DNA of 27,217 nt from Lachnospiraceae bacterium UBA1729 (GCA_002315945.1 DCIJ01000008.1:4565-31781), one strand, 5' to 3'. Counted from the stretch's first letter, positions 6,745-15,649 are shown. Notes: generated from the sequence alone by a model not told the origin. Made by a program: numbers and translations.

Positions 6745-8244
6745 TTAGATACCTGTGCTGTCTCCAGCGCTGACAGCATCTTCCTGCATCTTCTGAATAT
6801 CTTCAAATGCTGAATACATAGGCTTCTCTGTTGAACCCTTGAAGGTTCTTCTTACATAGTTTGCTGTAATCTTGGCAACTACAGGTGAAAGTGTAAGTAC
6901 ACCAATCAGGTTGGGGATCATCATGAGACCATTGAATGTATCTGATAAATCCCATGCCAGTGAAAGACTCATTGTACAGCCAACGTATGTCATAGCAACA
7001 AATGCAACCTTGTAAATTACAGAAGCTTTCTCACCAAACAGATACTCAAATGCGATTGTACCATAGTGGCTCCAGCCTAATACTGTTGAATAAGCAAACA
7101 GAAGAATTGAAATTGCGATAAATTTAGGTCCGATAGAACCAAATACATTGGCAAATGCCTGTCCTACAAGTGCTGAACCAGCCTCATCTGTAAGCATTGT
7201 ACCTGTTGTCAGGTCAACCATTCCTGATGAAAGAATAACGAATGCTGTAAGTGTACAAACTACGATTGTATCTGCAAATACTTCGAAGATACCCCACATA
7301 CCCTGACGAACAGGATCCTTTACATTAGAGCTTGAATGAACCATAACTGAGGAACCAAGACCTGCTTCATTAGAGAATGCGCCTCGCTTGAAGCCCCATG
7401 TAATAGCCATGTTGATTCCATAACCAACAGCTCCACCACCAGCTGCTCCCAGGTTGAAAGCTCCCTTGAAGATTGCTGCAAATACTTCACCGAACATTCC
7501 AATATGAAGAACACAGATGATTAATGCACCAATGATATATAACACTGCCATAACAGGTACAAGCTTCTCTGCCACACCTGCTACTCTCTTAATACCACCT
7601 ACAATTACGATAGCAGACAGGATTACAATCGCAATACCTGTAATGTTTGTAGGAATTCCAAATGCGCTCTCCATGTTACCAGCGATTGAGTTAACCTGGC
7701 TCATGTTACCAATACCAAAGCTTGCCAGGAGACAGAATACTGAAAACAGTATTGAAAGAACTAAACCGATATATTTGCAGCCTTTCTTGGAGCCAAGACC
7801 ATCCCTTAAGTAGTACATGGCACCGCCGGCCCATTCACCCTTTTCATTCTTACGTCTGTAGAAAATACCAAGGACGTTCTCTGAATAGTTGGTCATCATA
7901 CCAACCAGAGCCATAATCCACATCCAAAATATTGCACCAGGACCACCCATGATAATAGCAGTTGCGATACCAACGATATTACCAGTACCAATTGTTGCTG
8001 CCAGTGCTGTACACAATGACTGGAACTGAGAAATCTGTCTGTCAGCCTTTCCAGTATGCATTGTTACATCATTTTCTTTAAAAATAGATCCAAAGGTCTT
8101 TCCTAACCAATGAGGGATATGAGTAAACTGAAATCCCTTATTTGCCAGTGTCATTACAATGCCTGCGATAAACAGAAGGGCGATTCCGAATGTTCCCCAT
8201 ACGATTCCGTTAATCACGCCATTAATTGAAGCAATCATTTCCAT
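6745..8244 (-). CDS. Alanine/glycine (or glutamine):cation symporter, AGCS family
   Basis: A 499-residue polytopic membrane protein of the sodium:alanine symporter (AGCS) family, importing a small neutral amino acid with Na+ or H+. About eleven hydrophobic helices are visible. The family signature is clear near residues 90-110: TIGTGNIVGIATAIIMGGPG followed by AIFWMWIMALVGM. A second conserved block, FKRGAFSNEAGLGSSVMVHS, is near residue 285. Members transport alanine or glycine, and some (B. subtilis AlsT) glutamine, so the exact substrate is open. The ATG at 8244 has an AAGGAGAG site about 10 nt upstream. The gene appears monocistronic, between its own promoter and a terminator. Its promoter shares a palindrome with that of the adjacent citrate synthase operon, suggesting control by the same GntR protein. 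Confidence 0.95.
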   Translation of the reverse strand: MEMIASINGVINGIVWGTFGIALLFIAGIVMTLANKGFQFTHIPHWLGKTFGSIFKENDVTMHTGKADRQISQFQSLCTALAATIGTGNIVGIATAIIMGGPGAIFWMWIMALVGMMTNYSENVLGIFYRRKNEKGEWAGGAMYYLRDGLGSKKGCKYIGLVLSILFSVFCLLASFGIGNMSQVNSIAGNMESAFGIPTNITGIAIVILSAIVIVGGIKRVAGVAEKLVPVMAVLYIIGALIICVLHIGMFGEVFAAIFKGAFNLGAAGGGAVGYGINMAITWGFKRGAFSNEAGLGSSVMVHSSSNVKDPVRQGMWGIFEVFADTIVVCTLTAFVILSSGMVDLTTGTMLTDEAGSALVGQAFANVFGSIGPKFIAISILLFAYSTVLGWSHYGTIAFEYLFGEKASVIYKVAFVAMTYVGCTMSLSLAWDLSDTFNGLMMIPNLIGVLTLSPVVAKITANYVRRTFKGSTEKPMYSAFEDIQKMQEDAVSAGDSTGI

Positions 8245-8273
8245 AACATTTTCTCTCCTTCATTTTTTGTATA

Positions 8274-8302
8274 ATTGTATACATGTATCCTGATTCTGTC
8301 AA
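8274..8302 (-). promoter_or_regulatory. Promoter and GntR-type operator of the symporter gene
   Basis: On the minus strand: -35 TTGACA (8297-8302), a 17-nt spacer, and -10 TACAAT (8274-8279). ATTGTATACAT (8274-8284) overlaps the -10 box and matches the citrate operon palindrome at 11 of 12 positions when its next base is included. The placement relative to the hexamers is identical in the two promoters. An overlapping palindrome, ATACATGTAT, occupies 8279-8288. The leader to the ATG is only about 20 nt, leaving no room for a riboswitch. Confidence 0.75.
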
Positions 8303-8353
8303 GATTTTTTTGTCGCCTGCAGAAAAACGCTCCTCCTACGGGGTCTTGTGCAA

Positions 8354-8399
8354 CAAAAAAGCAGACAAGACGGTAATACAAACGCCGTTGTCTGCTTTT
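8354..8399 (-). terminator. Terminator of the surface-protein operon
   Basis: On the minus strand AAAGCAGACAA pairs perfectly with TTGTCTGCTTT, extended by CGG/CCG across a small bulge and closed by an A/T-rich loop, with TTTTTTG following. It lies about 47 bp after the stop codon of the LRR protein gene. The A-rich 5' side means it may also work in the other direction. Confidence 0.85.
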
Positions 8400-8445
8400 A
8401 ACTATTATGTATTATACATATTTTGTTTTGCTTGTAAATAGTTAT

Positions 8446-11400
8446 TTAACCAACTGTCTTCTTGTCCTTCTTCAGGAATAATACTGCTGAAAGACATGCC
8501 AGTCCTATACTTAAGAACCACTTGGGATGTATGGGGTCTCCTGTCTTGGGTGAATAATCCAGTTCGCCATTCAGATTCTGGAGATCCACATATATGGTAT
8601 AGGGCGAGAAGTGGTTTGCTGTAAAGGTTACAGCAGGTGTTCCATCCAAATCTCTGTATGTAGCTGACAAATCCTCAAGGATTGCATCCTGGGCCGAAGC
8701 GGGACGGTTATTACCACCATACTGAGCGGTCTTAGATGGAATAGGTAATGTAACTTCAACTGAGATTCCTGTATAGTCAGACACAGGAGTCTCACCAGTG
8801 GAATCATACAGTGTCATATCAAAGGCTGTATACAGGATTCGTTCTGTATCCAGAGCCTCCTGACCATATTTTCCAGCCAGTGCTGCTCTTACCAGCGTCT
8901 CAGAATCAGAAGTGTCTGAAATCTTAAGTACAAATTCATCACCTGAACCAATTACCCTGGCTGTAGCCTTGTGAATGGCAGGAATGCCACCCTTGGTAAT
9001 CTCTACACGGCAGTTAGACTTCTCGGTTCCATTAACGCCCTCTTCGTCTCCATCACCATCCTGACTGTTCTTCTTTCTATTATTATCATCATCAGGATTT
9101 GTGCTTCCATCCTTGGACCTGTAGGTTGCCTGAATTACAACATCATTGTTTGGCATAGTAAAGGTTGTGACATTGTTGCTTACATTAGCCACATTGATAT
9201 TAAAGGTCTGAGGCTTCCATAAGTAGAAGGTCATTCCCTCTGGAGCGGGATTAGCAGATACTGTTACCACCTGTCCGGATACATATCTTCCGCTTCCGAG
9301 ACCATCAATTACTGTTACCAGATGACCTGTTGAATTACTGTCATCATCGTCATCATCATCATCGTCATCATCAGATTCAAACTGGGCAACACATACGGTG
9401 TCCTTGGTAATATTCTTGTAAGAAGGTTCCCATCCCTTGAAGGTATATCCACTTCTCTTGGGATCCTTGGGTTTTTCGGCATCGCTACCCTTGCTTACCT
9501 GCTGACGGCTGATAATATCACCGTTGTAATTTACAAAAGTAACGGTGTATTTTCCATCAGTAGAATCAGAATCCGAGCCCGAATTGCTCTTATACTGTGC
9601 TATACAAGCTGTGGTCTGCAGTACATTTCTATAATCAGGATTCCAGCCTGTGAAGGTATAGCCGCTCCTTGTAGGATCAGCAGGTGGAGTCGCACTACCA
9701 CCCATTGAAACCGTCTGAGGTGCTGCCAGTGTTGATCCATCCCAGTCTAAGAACAGTACTGTAAGCTTTTCTTCTTCAGGAGTCTCCCCTGTAGGTTCAT
9801 ATACAGCATAGAAGGTTGTATCCTCTTCTATCACTGTATCAGCCACTTCAGGATTCCAGTGTTTGAATTCCATTCCATCTACCAGCGGAATGGTAATCTT
9901 GGCTGCCTCTTCCAAAGCAGTATGACCGGCATCTACCTCAACGATTCCGGGAGGATCTATGATATTACCATCCTGACCTATGAACTTAACCAGATAGGTC
10001 TTGTCACCCAGTAAATCCCAATAGAAACCAAGTCTCTGGGCATATTTGATAGCACCTGAATCCTCGTAGGAATAGATAATGGGATAGCTTCTGCCCTCAG
10101 CATCTGCCTGGAACATGAAGCCATCATCAGCAATATCCATCTCTACGCCTCGAATATATGCTGATCCCAGGGTTGACAGGGTTTCGCATCCGTCGAATGC
10201 TTTGCTAAGTATCTGTCTTACATTAGAAGGCAGAGATACATTAGACAGCTTCTTACAATTCTTGAAGCAGGAAATAGGAATTACACTTAGCTGGTCTACA
10301 CCAGTAAAGTCTACCGTTGTAATTTTATTGCAGTCTTCAAAAGCAAAAGGCTCAATATCACTGACTCTTGAAAGATTTGAATCAAGATCAGTATTGATTG
10401 TAGGGTTCTGAACATTCTGGAGACACTCAATAATTGTCAGATAACCCTTGTCATTCTCCTCATAGAGAATACCTGATTCGGATGAATACTTATAAGGTCC
10501 ATCAGCATCTGCCAGAACAGTTGTCATCTTAGGGCAGTCCTTAAATGGCAGAGTACCTACGTCCTCAACTACTCCCAGATCAACCTTGTACAGATTTTCG
10601 CAGGATGCAAAGCAGTAATCCGGCAGATACTCTACTGAATTAAGAGTAATTGTCTCCACATAGTCATTGCCGTGTTTTGCTTTTATAGCCGTTGTACTGT
10701 CAATATCTTCTAATATGTAGCCAGAGAACAGACCCGGTACTGTGGTATCCAGTTCACCTGCTGCTCCGGGATTCATATACAGTGATCTCTGTGGTGAGAG
10801 ATACATCAGAATATTTGCATCATTATTCTTGCCGCCAACAGGCTTGGTATTGTAGAAAAGCTCTGCATCAACACTCTTTACACCCTTAGGCACAACCAGA
10901 TTCTTGACTCCATCTACAATAGCCTCACCAGTTGAGTCCAGATTGAGCCATGGCTTTAATGAAGGTGCATCTGCCGAGGTATCCTCAGTATTTCTGGCAG
11001 CGTCAGCCTTTTCTATAGAATACTTGTAGCTGGGATAGTTCCAGGGACCATCATTGCTTGCCTTATAACTGCTTGATACATTCAGATACTGAGGCGATGA
11101 GCTGTTATTATACTTAGTATTCCAGTCATATACAGCCTCAAGAGTCTTCTTGGCAATATAGCTAAGACTGTCACGTCCATTATACAGAACGTTAAAATCA
11201 TCTGTTCCATAGGCAGGAGCAGGGCTTCCCAAATCGTTCTCATAGAATCTGTCATCAATATCATCAAAATGAGGATAATCAACCAGTGTGGGCAGACTAT
11301 CTTTTCTATTAAGCATAATTGTCTGACAGCTGGGACTGTTAGTTACATAACAGATGTTCAGACTGTCATTGATAGGTACCTTCATTGCAACCTGGAAAGG

Positions 11401-13908
11401 TCTGTAATTTTCCAAATCTCCTGCATCACCATGGAAGGTCATACCTACATCATCAGCTGTACTGAAGGCATTATCAGGCATGTCCACACTGGGAGATGTG
11501 AAGTATACATCAACCTTGGTTACAGATGCATCTGAACCAAGATTGCCAAAGGCATTGGCATCTATCTTGCTAATTGATGAGCACAGCTTAATAGTCTTAA
11601 GCTTAGGACAGTTATCAAATACCCCTGACTGAATCTCTTCGATGGCACATCCCTCTTCAAAGGATAATGAAGTAAGATTATTTTTAAGTACCGGATCCTG
11701 ATCAAAGAGAGTTGTCGCTATACTTGTAAGCTGAATCTCTCCAACATTCTTAGGTATTACCAGATCAACTCCGGTGATACTAGCAGAAGTATCCAGTCTC
11801 TCGCAGGAAACTAACTCTCCTACTCCACCCTTGTCAATTACAGACAGCACATATCTGGTTCCATCCGGCTGCTTCTGACAGATTTCATAATAGGTCTGTC
11901 CATTCTTCTCGAAGGTATAGGGGATTGCACGGCCTGCACCATTCTCACAGTACCAGGTACTCTGTCTGGGCCATGCCCTGTCAGTATTTCCACCACCTAA
12001 ATTTCTAAGTTCAGGACCATGTACTACAAAGGTATCCTTCAGAGTATCCTTGAACATCAGACCATTTACATAGTCATTACTTTTATCATATTTAATATTA
12101 CCACCAGTATAGATACCGGTACTTCCACCCTTGAAATCAACTCTGTCCAGATTGAAACACCCTTCAAAGGTATGCTTTGGAAGGTTAACTACAGAGGCTG
12201 TTCCCCAGTCACCGGTAGGCATGATTACATCTGTAAGGGCTCCGCCTCGTCCTGCCAGCACATGGTCACCTAAGAAGCTACTAGCACTGGTAGCTCCGCC
12301 AGGGCCATTAGGGAAGGTAAAGGTTGCAAGCTTATCCTGTGTATTACCATAGGGAGCTGCAAAGCAGGCCTCACCAAGGGAATCAATATTAGCTCCATTA
12401 TCCTGCCATTCAACAGAAACCAGCTCATTATCGTTATAGAAAGCATAGGAGCAAAGCTGCAGTACTGAGCTTCGGTTGCCTGCTTCCATATATACTTTTT
12501 TAAGTCTGCTACAGTCAGAAAATGCTCCTGTACAAACCTTCTTAAGGCTGGTAGGCAGTTCTAATTCAACCATACCACTGTTCTTGAAGGCATCTGCACC
12601 AATCTCCTCAATCTGAGGATTAGATTCCATGGAGCCTCCATCAACAGTTACAGTCTTGGTCCACTGAAGTTCAGACAGATTGGCACAGTCTTTAAAGGCA
12701 TTGTCTCCGATGAACTTAAGGTTTGGTGCCACCAGAGTGGTAACCATACCTGCCCCTTCAAAGGCACTTTCACCAACATAGGCAATGGCACCGGTTAAGT
12801 TAATCTTGGTAACCTGATTACCAACATCACTAAAGGTATTGCTTGCAATACCTATTACAGGCTGGGACTTGCCTGTACATAGAAATCCGTTACTGTCATG
12901 GGCGTTATACATCCAGTTGGGATGAGTCCACTTTGTCTGGTCCTCATCAACACAGTTAATCCCAATAGTATGATCAATAATCTGGGGAATATAATAGTCA
13001 TCATTCTCTGCAACTTGTCCACCACCTGACTGGTGGGCATCCTCGACAACATTCCACAGAGTACAGTCCTTGAGTCTGCCCCTGAAGGCAGTCTCGCCCT
13101 TAGGCTTTACAGTGGTTAGGAAACAGAACAGCTTCATGTACTGCTGATCAGTTTCAATTTTCTTTTTAAATGGAACAGGATTTTGCACATTAAAGCTATC
13201 ACAATATGCGTCAAATTCATCTTTAAACAGACACTCTGCCACATCATATAAGGTTAAAGTATTTGCTCCCTGAACAAGTGCAGGGGAGCCGCTATTTAAA
13301 TCCAGTTCAAAAGTATATACATCACTTACAATGCTGGTTGGAGTGGGAATTTCCAGCTCATATTCTTCAAATTTATCACCACTACCGTTAAAGGCTGTTG
13401 ATTTAAAAGCTTCAGCTATAGTCTTTGGAATCTTAATGTAATCAGCATACAGGTACTCACCGATACTAATCTCTGACTTGCCGGTCATATCCTTGTGACC
13501 GCATACTACAGCACCCAGAGTAGACCCTATGGTCTCCTCATAGAAATCATAGATTTCCTGAATATGCCACATGGTACGTCCATTAGAAGTCTGCTTATAG
13601 GAATAGCTGCCATTCTTAACCGTATGGCTTGCCTTATTCAGCTTGGACGCATTAGTACTGGTGGCATGCTCCGCTCCCACAGAAACTGTACCTGCTGCTA
13701 GAGCATCATCCAGAGCCTGGGCTGTAGTGTATCCGTAATCAGAAGCTGCAACTACTCCACCACCTCCTGCACCACCATCTGCCAGGTTCTCAGGAACCGG
13801 TATTGCTGCCACTGCAATTGCAGTGGCCAGACACAGGGCACCTATACTTTTTCTGATATGACCTGCTCTTTTAATATTCTTTTTCTTAACTGCTTTTTTC
13901 TTAACCAT
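8446..13908 (-). CDS. Giant BspA-like LRR / InlB-repeat surface protein with sortase signal
   Basis: A 1820-residue secreted, wall-attached protein. A very basic N-terminus (MVKKKAVKKKNIKRAGHIRK) and hydrophobic segment to about residue 45 form the signal peptide. From about 355 to 1250 are scattered BspA-type (LRR_5) leucine-rich repeats with recurring AF.(D/N)C..L motifs, such as IGDNAFKDCANLSEL, interrupted by non-repeat insertions. Three InlB B-repeat (Listeria-Bacteroides) units follow near 1303, 1385 and 1453, two carrying RSGYTF(T/K)GW. An 11-Asp run is near 1515, then a divergent InlB-like unit and a final beta-rich domain. The C-terminus is SPKTGD (1786-1791), a hydrophobic helix and KKDKKTVG, a variant LPXTG sorting signal. 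Such proteins usually mediate adhesion or substrate binding. The Cys-knuckle protein gene ends 39 bp upstream. The ribosome binding site is weak (GGGAAAA). Confidence 0.92.
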   Translation of the reverse strand: MVKKKAVKKKNIKRAGHIRKSIGALCLATAIAVAAIPVPENLADGGAGGGGVVAASDYGYTTAQALDDALAAGTVSVGAEHATSTNASKLNKASHTVKNGSYSYKQTSNGRTMWHIQEIYDFYEETIGSTLGAVVCGHKDMTGKSEISIGEYLYADYIKIPKTIAEAFKSTAFNGSGDKFEEYELEIPTPTSIVSDVYTFELDLNSGSPALVQGANTLTLYDVAECLFKDEFDAYCDSFNVQNPVPFKKKIETDQQYMKLFCFLTTVKPKGETAFRGRLKDCTLWNVVEDAHQSGGGQVAENDDYYIPQIIDHTIGINCVDEDQTKWTHPNWMYNAHDSNGFLCTGKSQPVIGIASNTFSDVGNQVTKINLTGAIAYVGESAFEGAGMVTTLVAPNLKFIGDNAFKDCANLSELQWTKTVTVDGGSMESNPQIEEIGADAFKNSGMVELELPTSLKKVCTGAFSDCSRLKKVYMEAGNRSSVLQLCSYAFYNDNELVSVEWQDNGANIDSLGEACFAAPYGNTQDKLATFTFPNGPGGATSASSFLGDHVLAGRGGALTDVIMPTGDWGTASVVNLPKHTFEGCFNLDRVDFKGGSTGIYTGGNIKYDKSNDYVNGLMFKDTLKDTFVVHGPELRNLGGGNTDRAWPRQSTWYCENGAGRAIPYTFEKNGQTYYEICQKQPDGTRYVLSVIDKGGVGELVSCERLDTSASITGVDLVIPKNVGEIQLTSIATTLFDQDPVLKNNLTSLSFEEGCAIEEIQSGVFDNCPKLKTIKLCSSISKIDANAFGNLGSDASVTKVDVYFTSPSVDMPDNAFSTADDVGMTFHGDAGDLENYRPFQVAMKVPINDSLNICYVTNSPSCQTIMLNRKDSLPTLVDYPHFDDIDDRFYENDLGSPAPAYGTDDFNVLYNGRDSLSYIAKKTLEAVYDWNTKYNNSSSPQYLNVSSSYKASNDGPWNYPSYKYSIEKADAARNTEDTSADAPSLKPWLNLDSTGEAIVDGVKNLVVPKGVKSVDAELFYNTKPVGGKNNDANILMYLSPQRSLYMNPGAAGELDTTVPGLFSGYILEDIDSTTAIKAKHGNDYVETITLNSVEYLPDYCFASCENLYKVDLGVVEDVGTLPFKDCPKMTTVLADADGPYKYSSESGILYEENDKGYLTIIECLQNVQNPTINTDLDSNLSRVSDIEPFAFEDCNKITTVDFTGVDQLSVIPISCFKNCKKLSNVSLPSNVRQILSKAFDGCETLSTLGSAYIRGVEMDIADDGFMFQADAEGRSYPIIYSYEDSGAIKYAQRLGFYWDLLGDKTYLVKFIGQDGNIIDPPGIVEVDAGHTALEEAAKITIPLVDGMEFKHWNPEVADTVIEEDTTFYAVYEPTGETPEEEKLTVLFLDWDGSTLAAPQTVSMGGSATPPADPTRSGYTFTGWNPDYRNVLQTTACIAQYKSNSGSDSDSTDGKYTVTFVNYNGDIISRQQVSKGSDAEKPKDPKRSGYTFKGWEPSYKNITKDTVCVAQFESDDDDDDDDDDDSNSTGHLVTVIDGLGSGRYVSGQVVTVSANPAPEGMTFYLWKPQTFNINVANVSNNVTTFTMPNNDVVIQATYRSKDGSTNPDDDNNRKKNSQDGDGDEEGVNGTEKSNCRVEITKGGIPAIHKATARVIGSGDEFVLKISDTSDSETLVRAALAGKYGQEALDTERILYTAFDMTLYDSTGETPVSDYTGISVEVTLPIPSKTAQYGGNNRPASAQDAILEDLSATYRDLDGTPAVTFTANHFSPYTIYVDLQNLNGELDYSPKTGDPIHPKWFLSIGLACLSAVLFLKKDKKTVG
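9340..9372. repeat. Trinucleotide run encoding 11 aspartates
   Basis: Eleven consecutive GAT/GAC codons (8 GAT, 3 GAC on the minus strand) form a 33-bp near-perfect trinucleotide tract between the third InlB-type repeat and the next domain. Mixed codons argue against very recent slippage. The encoded acidic linker could bind divalent cations or act as a spacer; length changes would be in frame. Confidence 0.85.
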
Positions 13909-13947
13909 TATGTTTTCCCAAATTACTTAGTACATGATTATATTATT

Positions 13948-15441
13948 CTATGAACCTGAATATACTGTCTGAACAGTGTAGTAACCATCACAGCCAGATA
14001 CCGCACATTTGTAGTAATCATAGCCAACAGGATTAGTTCTGGTAGGTGTTACACTCATGGAACTTACCTTGGAATAGTTCTTGCCACTGTGCTTACATTT
14101 ATGTGTTTCTTCCTGAACAGGATACTCATAGGTTATCTTTTTACATACAGTACACTTGTACTGAATCATACCGCTGGCAGAGATAGTTGGATAAGGTGAT
14201 ACACTATGACTTCCGGTAGCCGGAATAGTCTCTGTAGTAACCTTGCCACACTTGGAGCATTTGAGATAATTCAGACCATCTTCTGTACAGGTTGCGGCAT
14301 AGGATTTATTATTATCCTTTTCAAAGGTATGGCTCGTACACAGCGGAGTACTTGAGCTGGAGCTACTGTCGCTGGAGCTGGAGCTACTGTCGCTGGAACT
14401 TGAGCTTGAGCTGTTGCTGGTTGATGATGACGTATTGCTGGTGGAGGATGTACCACTGGTGGACGATGTGCCACTGGTGGATGAGCTGGATGTGGTACTT
14501 GAGGTACTTGAATCCTTCTCCGAATCACTATCTCCAGTCTTAGGAAGAGTCTGGGTCTCGGTAGCTTTACACCTTGAACAGGTTCTGGTCTTGCTGCCCT
14601 CCTCATCCTTGGTTGCCTTCTTAACAGTCTTCCACTTGCTCCACTTATGATCATAGGTCAGAGCTTCATTAGTAATGGTGATTCCACACACATTACATAT
14701 GGTCTCTATGGAACCGGGGCTGGAACAATTTCCCTCCGTCACCATGGTCCTTCTGCTGGGATGATTTAGAGCCGGTATCTTGGATGTGAACTGATTTCCA
14801 CAACTCTCACAGGTATAGGTCTTTTCTCCAGCTTCCGTACATGTAGGCTCAGTAGTAACTACAGCAGTATATTCATGTCTGTGGCCGCTGGAGCTTACAC
14901 CGCCTACAGGAATAATCTTTTGTTCAATAATCTCTCCACATACTGTGCAGGCTCTGACCTCCAGGCCGGCCTCATCATCAGTGGCAGGCTTGGTCATGGT
15001 CCAGTCCCCAGCCACATGCTCCAGCATGGGAATTGGTTCAGTATAGTTAAGACCACAATAGCAGGAATACTCCATGGTACCAGCCTTGGAACAGGTGGCC
15101 GGCTCAAGCACTGTAGTCTTAAAGGAATGGGTATGTCCATCAATATTGGAAATGGAACCACCAGCATTATTTCCATCCTGGCCAGAACCATCAGTACCAT
15201 TTATGCCATCAGTTGACACTCCAATGACCTGATTGCCACTACCAGTTCCCTTTTTCAGCGTATTTCCATCCACCGCAGAAGCATCAGCATTGGCTGTATC
15301 CGTATTGGCTTCTGCTGTCAGGGCAATCTCGTCCCCGTTATTATTAAAATTATTGTAGTACAGAATAACGCCTGTACCTGCAATAGCTATGATTCCCAGG
15401 GCGATAAGTACACTTCCTATTCCCTTTAATATAGCTCCCAT
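13948..15441 (-). CDS. Membrane-anchored surface protein with Cys-knuckle repeats and Ser-rich linker
   Basis: I know this type only as a surface-protein module. The first ATG (15447) directly abuts AGGAAAGG, whereas the ATG at 15441 is 6 nt from it, so MGAILKGIGS is taken as the start (497 residues). Numbering from the first Met, a helix at about 5-31 anchors the protein with its bulk outside. After a Gly/Asn/Asp-rich stalk come repeats built as C-x9-C-x2-C (C203/C213/C216, C241/C251/C254, C387/C397/C400; C119/C129/C131 is a variant), plus simpler CxxC pairs at 167, 290 and 432. About eight knuckles occur in all, preceded by ATC(T/S)xxG-like text. Residues 308-367 are almost pure Ser/Thr. 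The cysteines could form disulfides or bind metal. It heads the operon with the LRR protein, suggesting joint surface display. Confidence 0.85.
   Translation of the reverse strand: MGAILKGIGSVLIALGIIAIAGTGVILYYNNFNNNGDEIALTAEANTDTANADASAVDGNTLKKGTGSGNQVIGVSTDGINGTDGSGQDGNNAGGSISNIDGHTHSFKTTVLEPATCSKAGTMEYSCYCGLNYTEPIPMLEHVAGDWTMTKPATDDEAGLEVRACTVCGEIIEQKIIPVGGVSSSGHRHEYTAVVTTEPTCTEAGEKTYTCESCGNQFTSKIPALNHPSRRTMVTEGNCSSPGSIETICNVCGITITNEALTYDHKWSKWKTVKKATKDEEGSKTRTCSRCKATETQTLPKTGDSDSEKDSSTSSTTSSSSTSGTSSTSGTSSTSNTSSSTSNSSSSSSSDSSSSSSDSSSSSSTPLCTSHTFEKDNNKSYAATCTEDGLNYLKCSKCGKVTTETIPATGSHSVSPYPTISASGMIQYKCTVCKKITYEYPVQEETHKCKHSGKNYSKVSSMSVTPTRTNPVGYDYYKCAVSGCDGYYTVQTVYSGS
14347..14526. repeat. 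Short tandem repeats encoding the Ser/Thr-rich linker
   Basis: About 60 codons of Ser/Thr/Gly/Asn/Asp are built from short units. 21-bp units encoding DSSSSSS lie around 14352-14400, and 18-bp units encoding SGTSST-like text lie around 14447-14485. The tract is in frame and probably length-variable between strains. Long open frames on both strands here are a by-product of the repetition. Confidence 0.75.
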
Positions 15442-15495
15442 AAGCATCCTTTCCTAGTGTGGCACTATCCAAGTCATCCACTGTCATCATTATCT

Positions 15496-15524
15496 ATAAT
15501 ATATCGACAAAATAGCCATTAAAA
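15496..15524 (-). promoter_or_regulatory. Possible promoter of the surface-protein operon
   Basis: On the minus strand a -10 TATTAT (15496-15501) lies 17 nt from a weak -35 TTTTAA (15519-15524), about 55 nt before the chosen ATG. GATAAT at 15489-15494 is an alternative -10. The weak -35 would fit a promoter needing an activator. Confidence 0.4.
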
Positions 15525-15529
15525 TTAAC

Positions 15530-15601
15530 CCCTGTATCAGGGCATAATCCACCCACCTACAGTTACTGTCTATTTTACGTACATATTGCAAAAAATGCAA
15601 T
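15530..15601. promoter_or_regulatory. Cluster of three inverted repeats upstream of the surface operon
   Basis: Three perfect symmetric elements lie within 72 bp just upstream of the candidate promoter: CCCTG-TAT-CAGGG (15530-15542), ACAGT-T-ACTGT (15559-15569) and ATTGCA-AAAAA-TGCAAT (15585-15601). The last abuts the terminator of the preceding operon. Dense symmetry before a surface-protein promoter suggests transcription-factor sites. None matches a site I can assign. Confidence 0.4.
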
Positions 15602-15649
15602 AAAAAAACAAGATGTAGTGTATGGAATTATCCTCTTACACTACATCTC
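15602..15649 (-). terminator. Terminator of the udk operon
   Basis: On the minus strand AGATGTAGTGTA pairs perfectly over 12 bp with TACACTACATCT across a 14-nt loop, followed by TGTTTTTTTA. It lies about 75 bp after the stop codon of the four-helix membrane protein gene. Confidence 0.88.

Noticed and set aside
14271..14654. 127-codon open frame overlapping the Ser-rich region, same strand in another frame, plus open frames on the plus strand
   Set aside because: They arise from repeated Ser codons. Their products are low-complexity (Pro/Ala/Arg or Val/Leu/Asp runs) and the main frame has clear Cys-knuckle modules on both sides.
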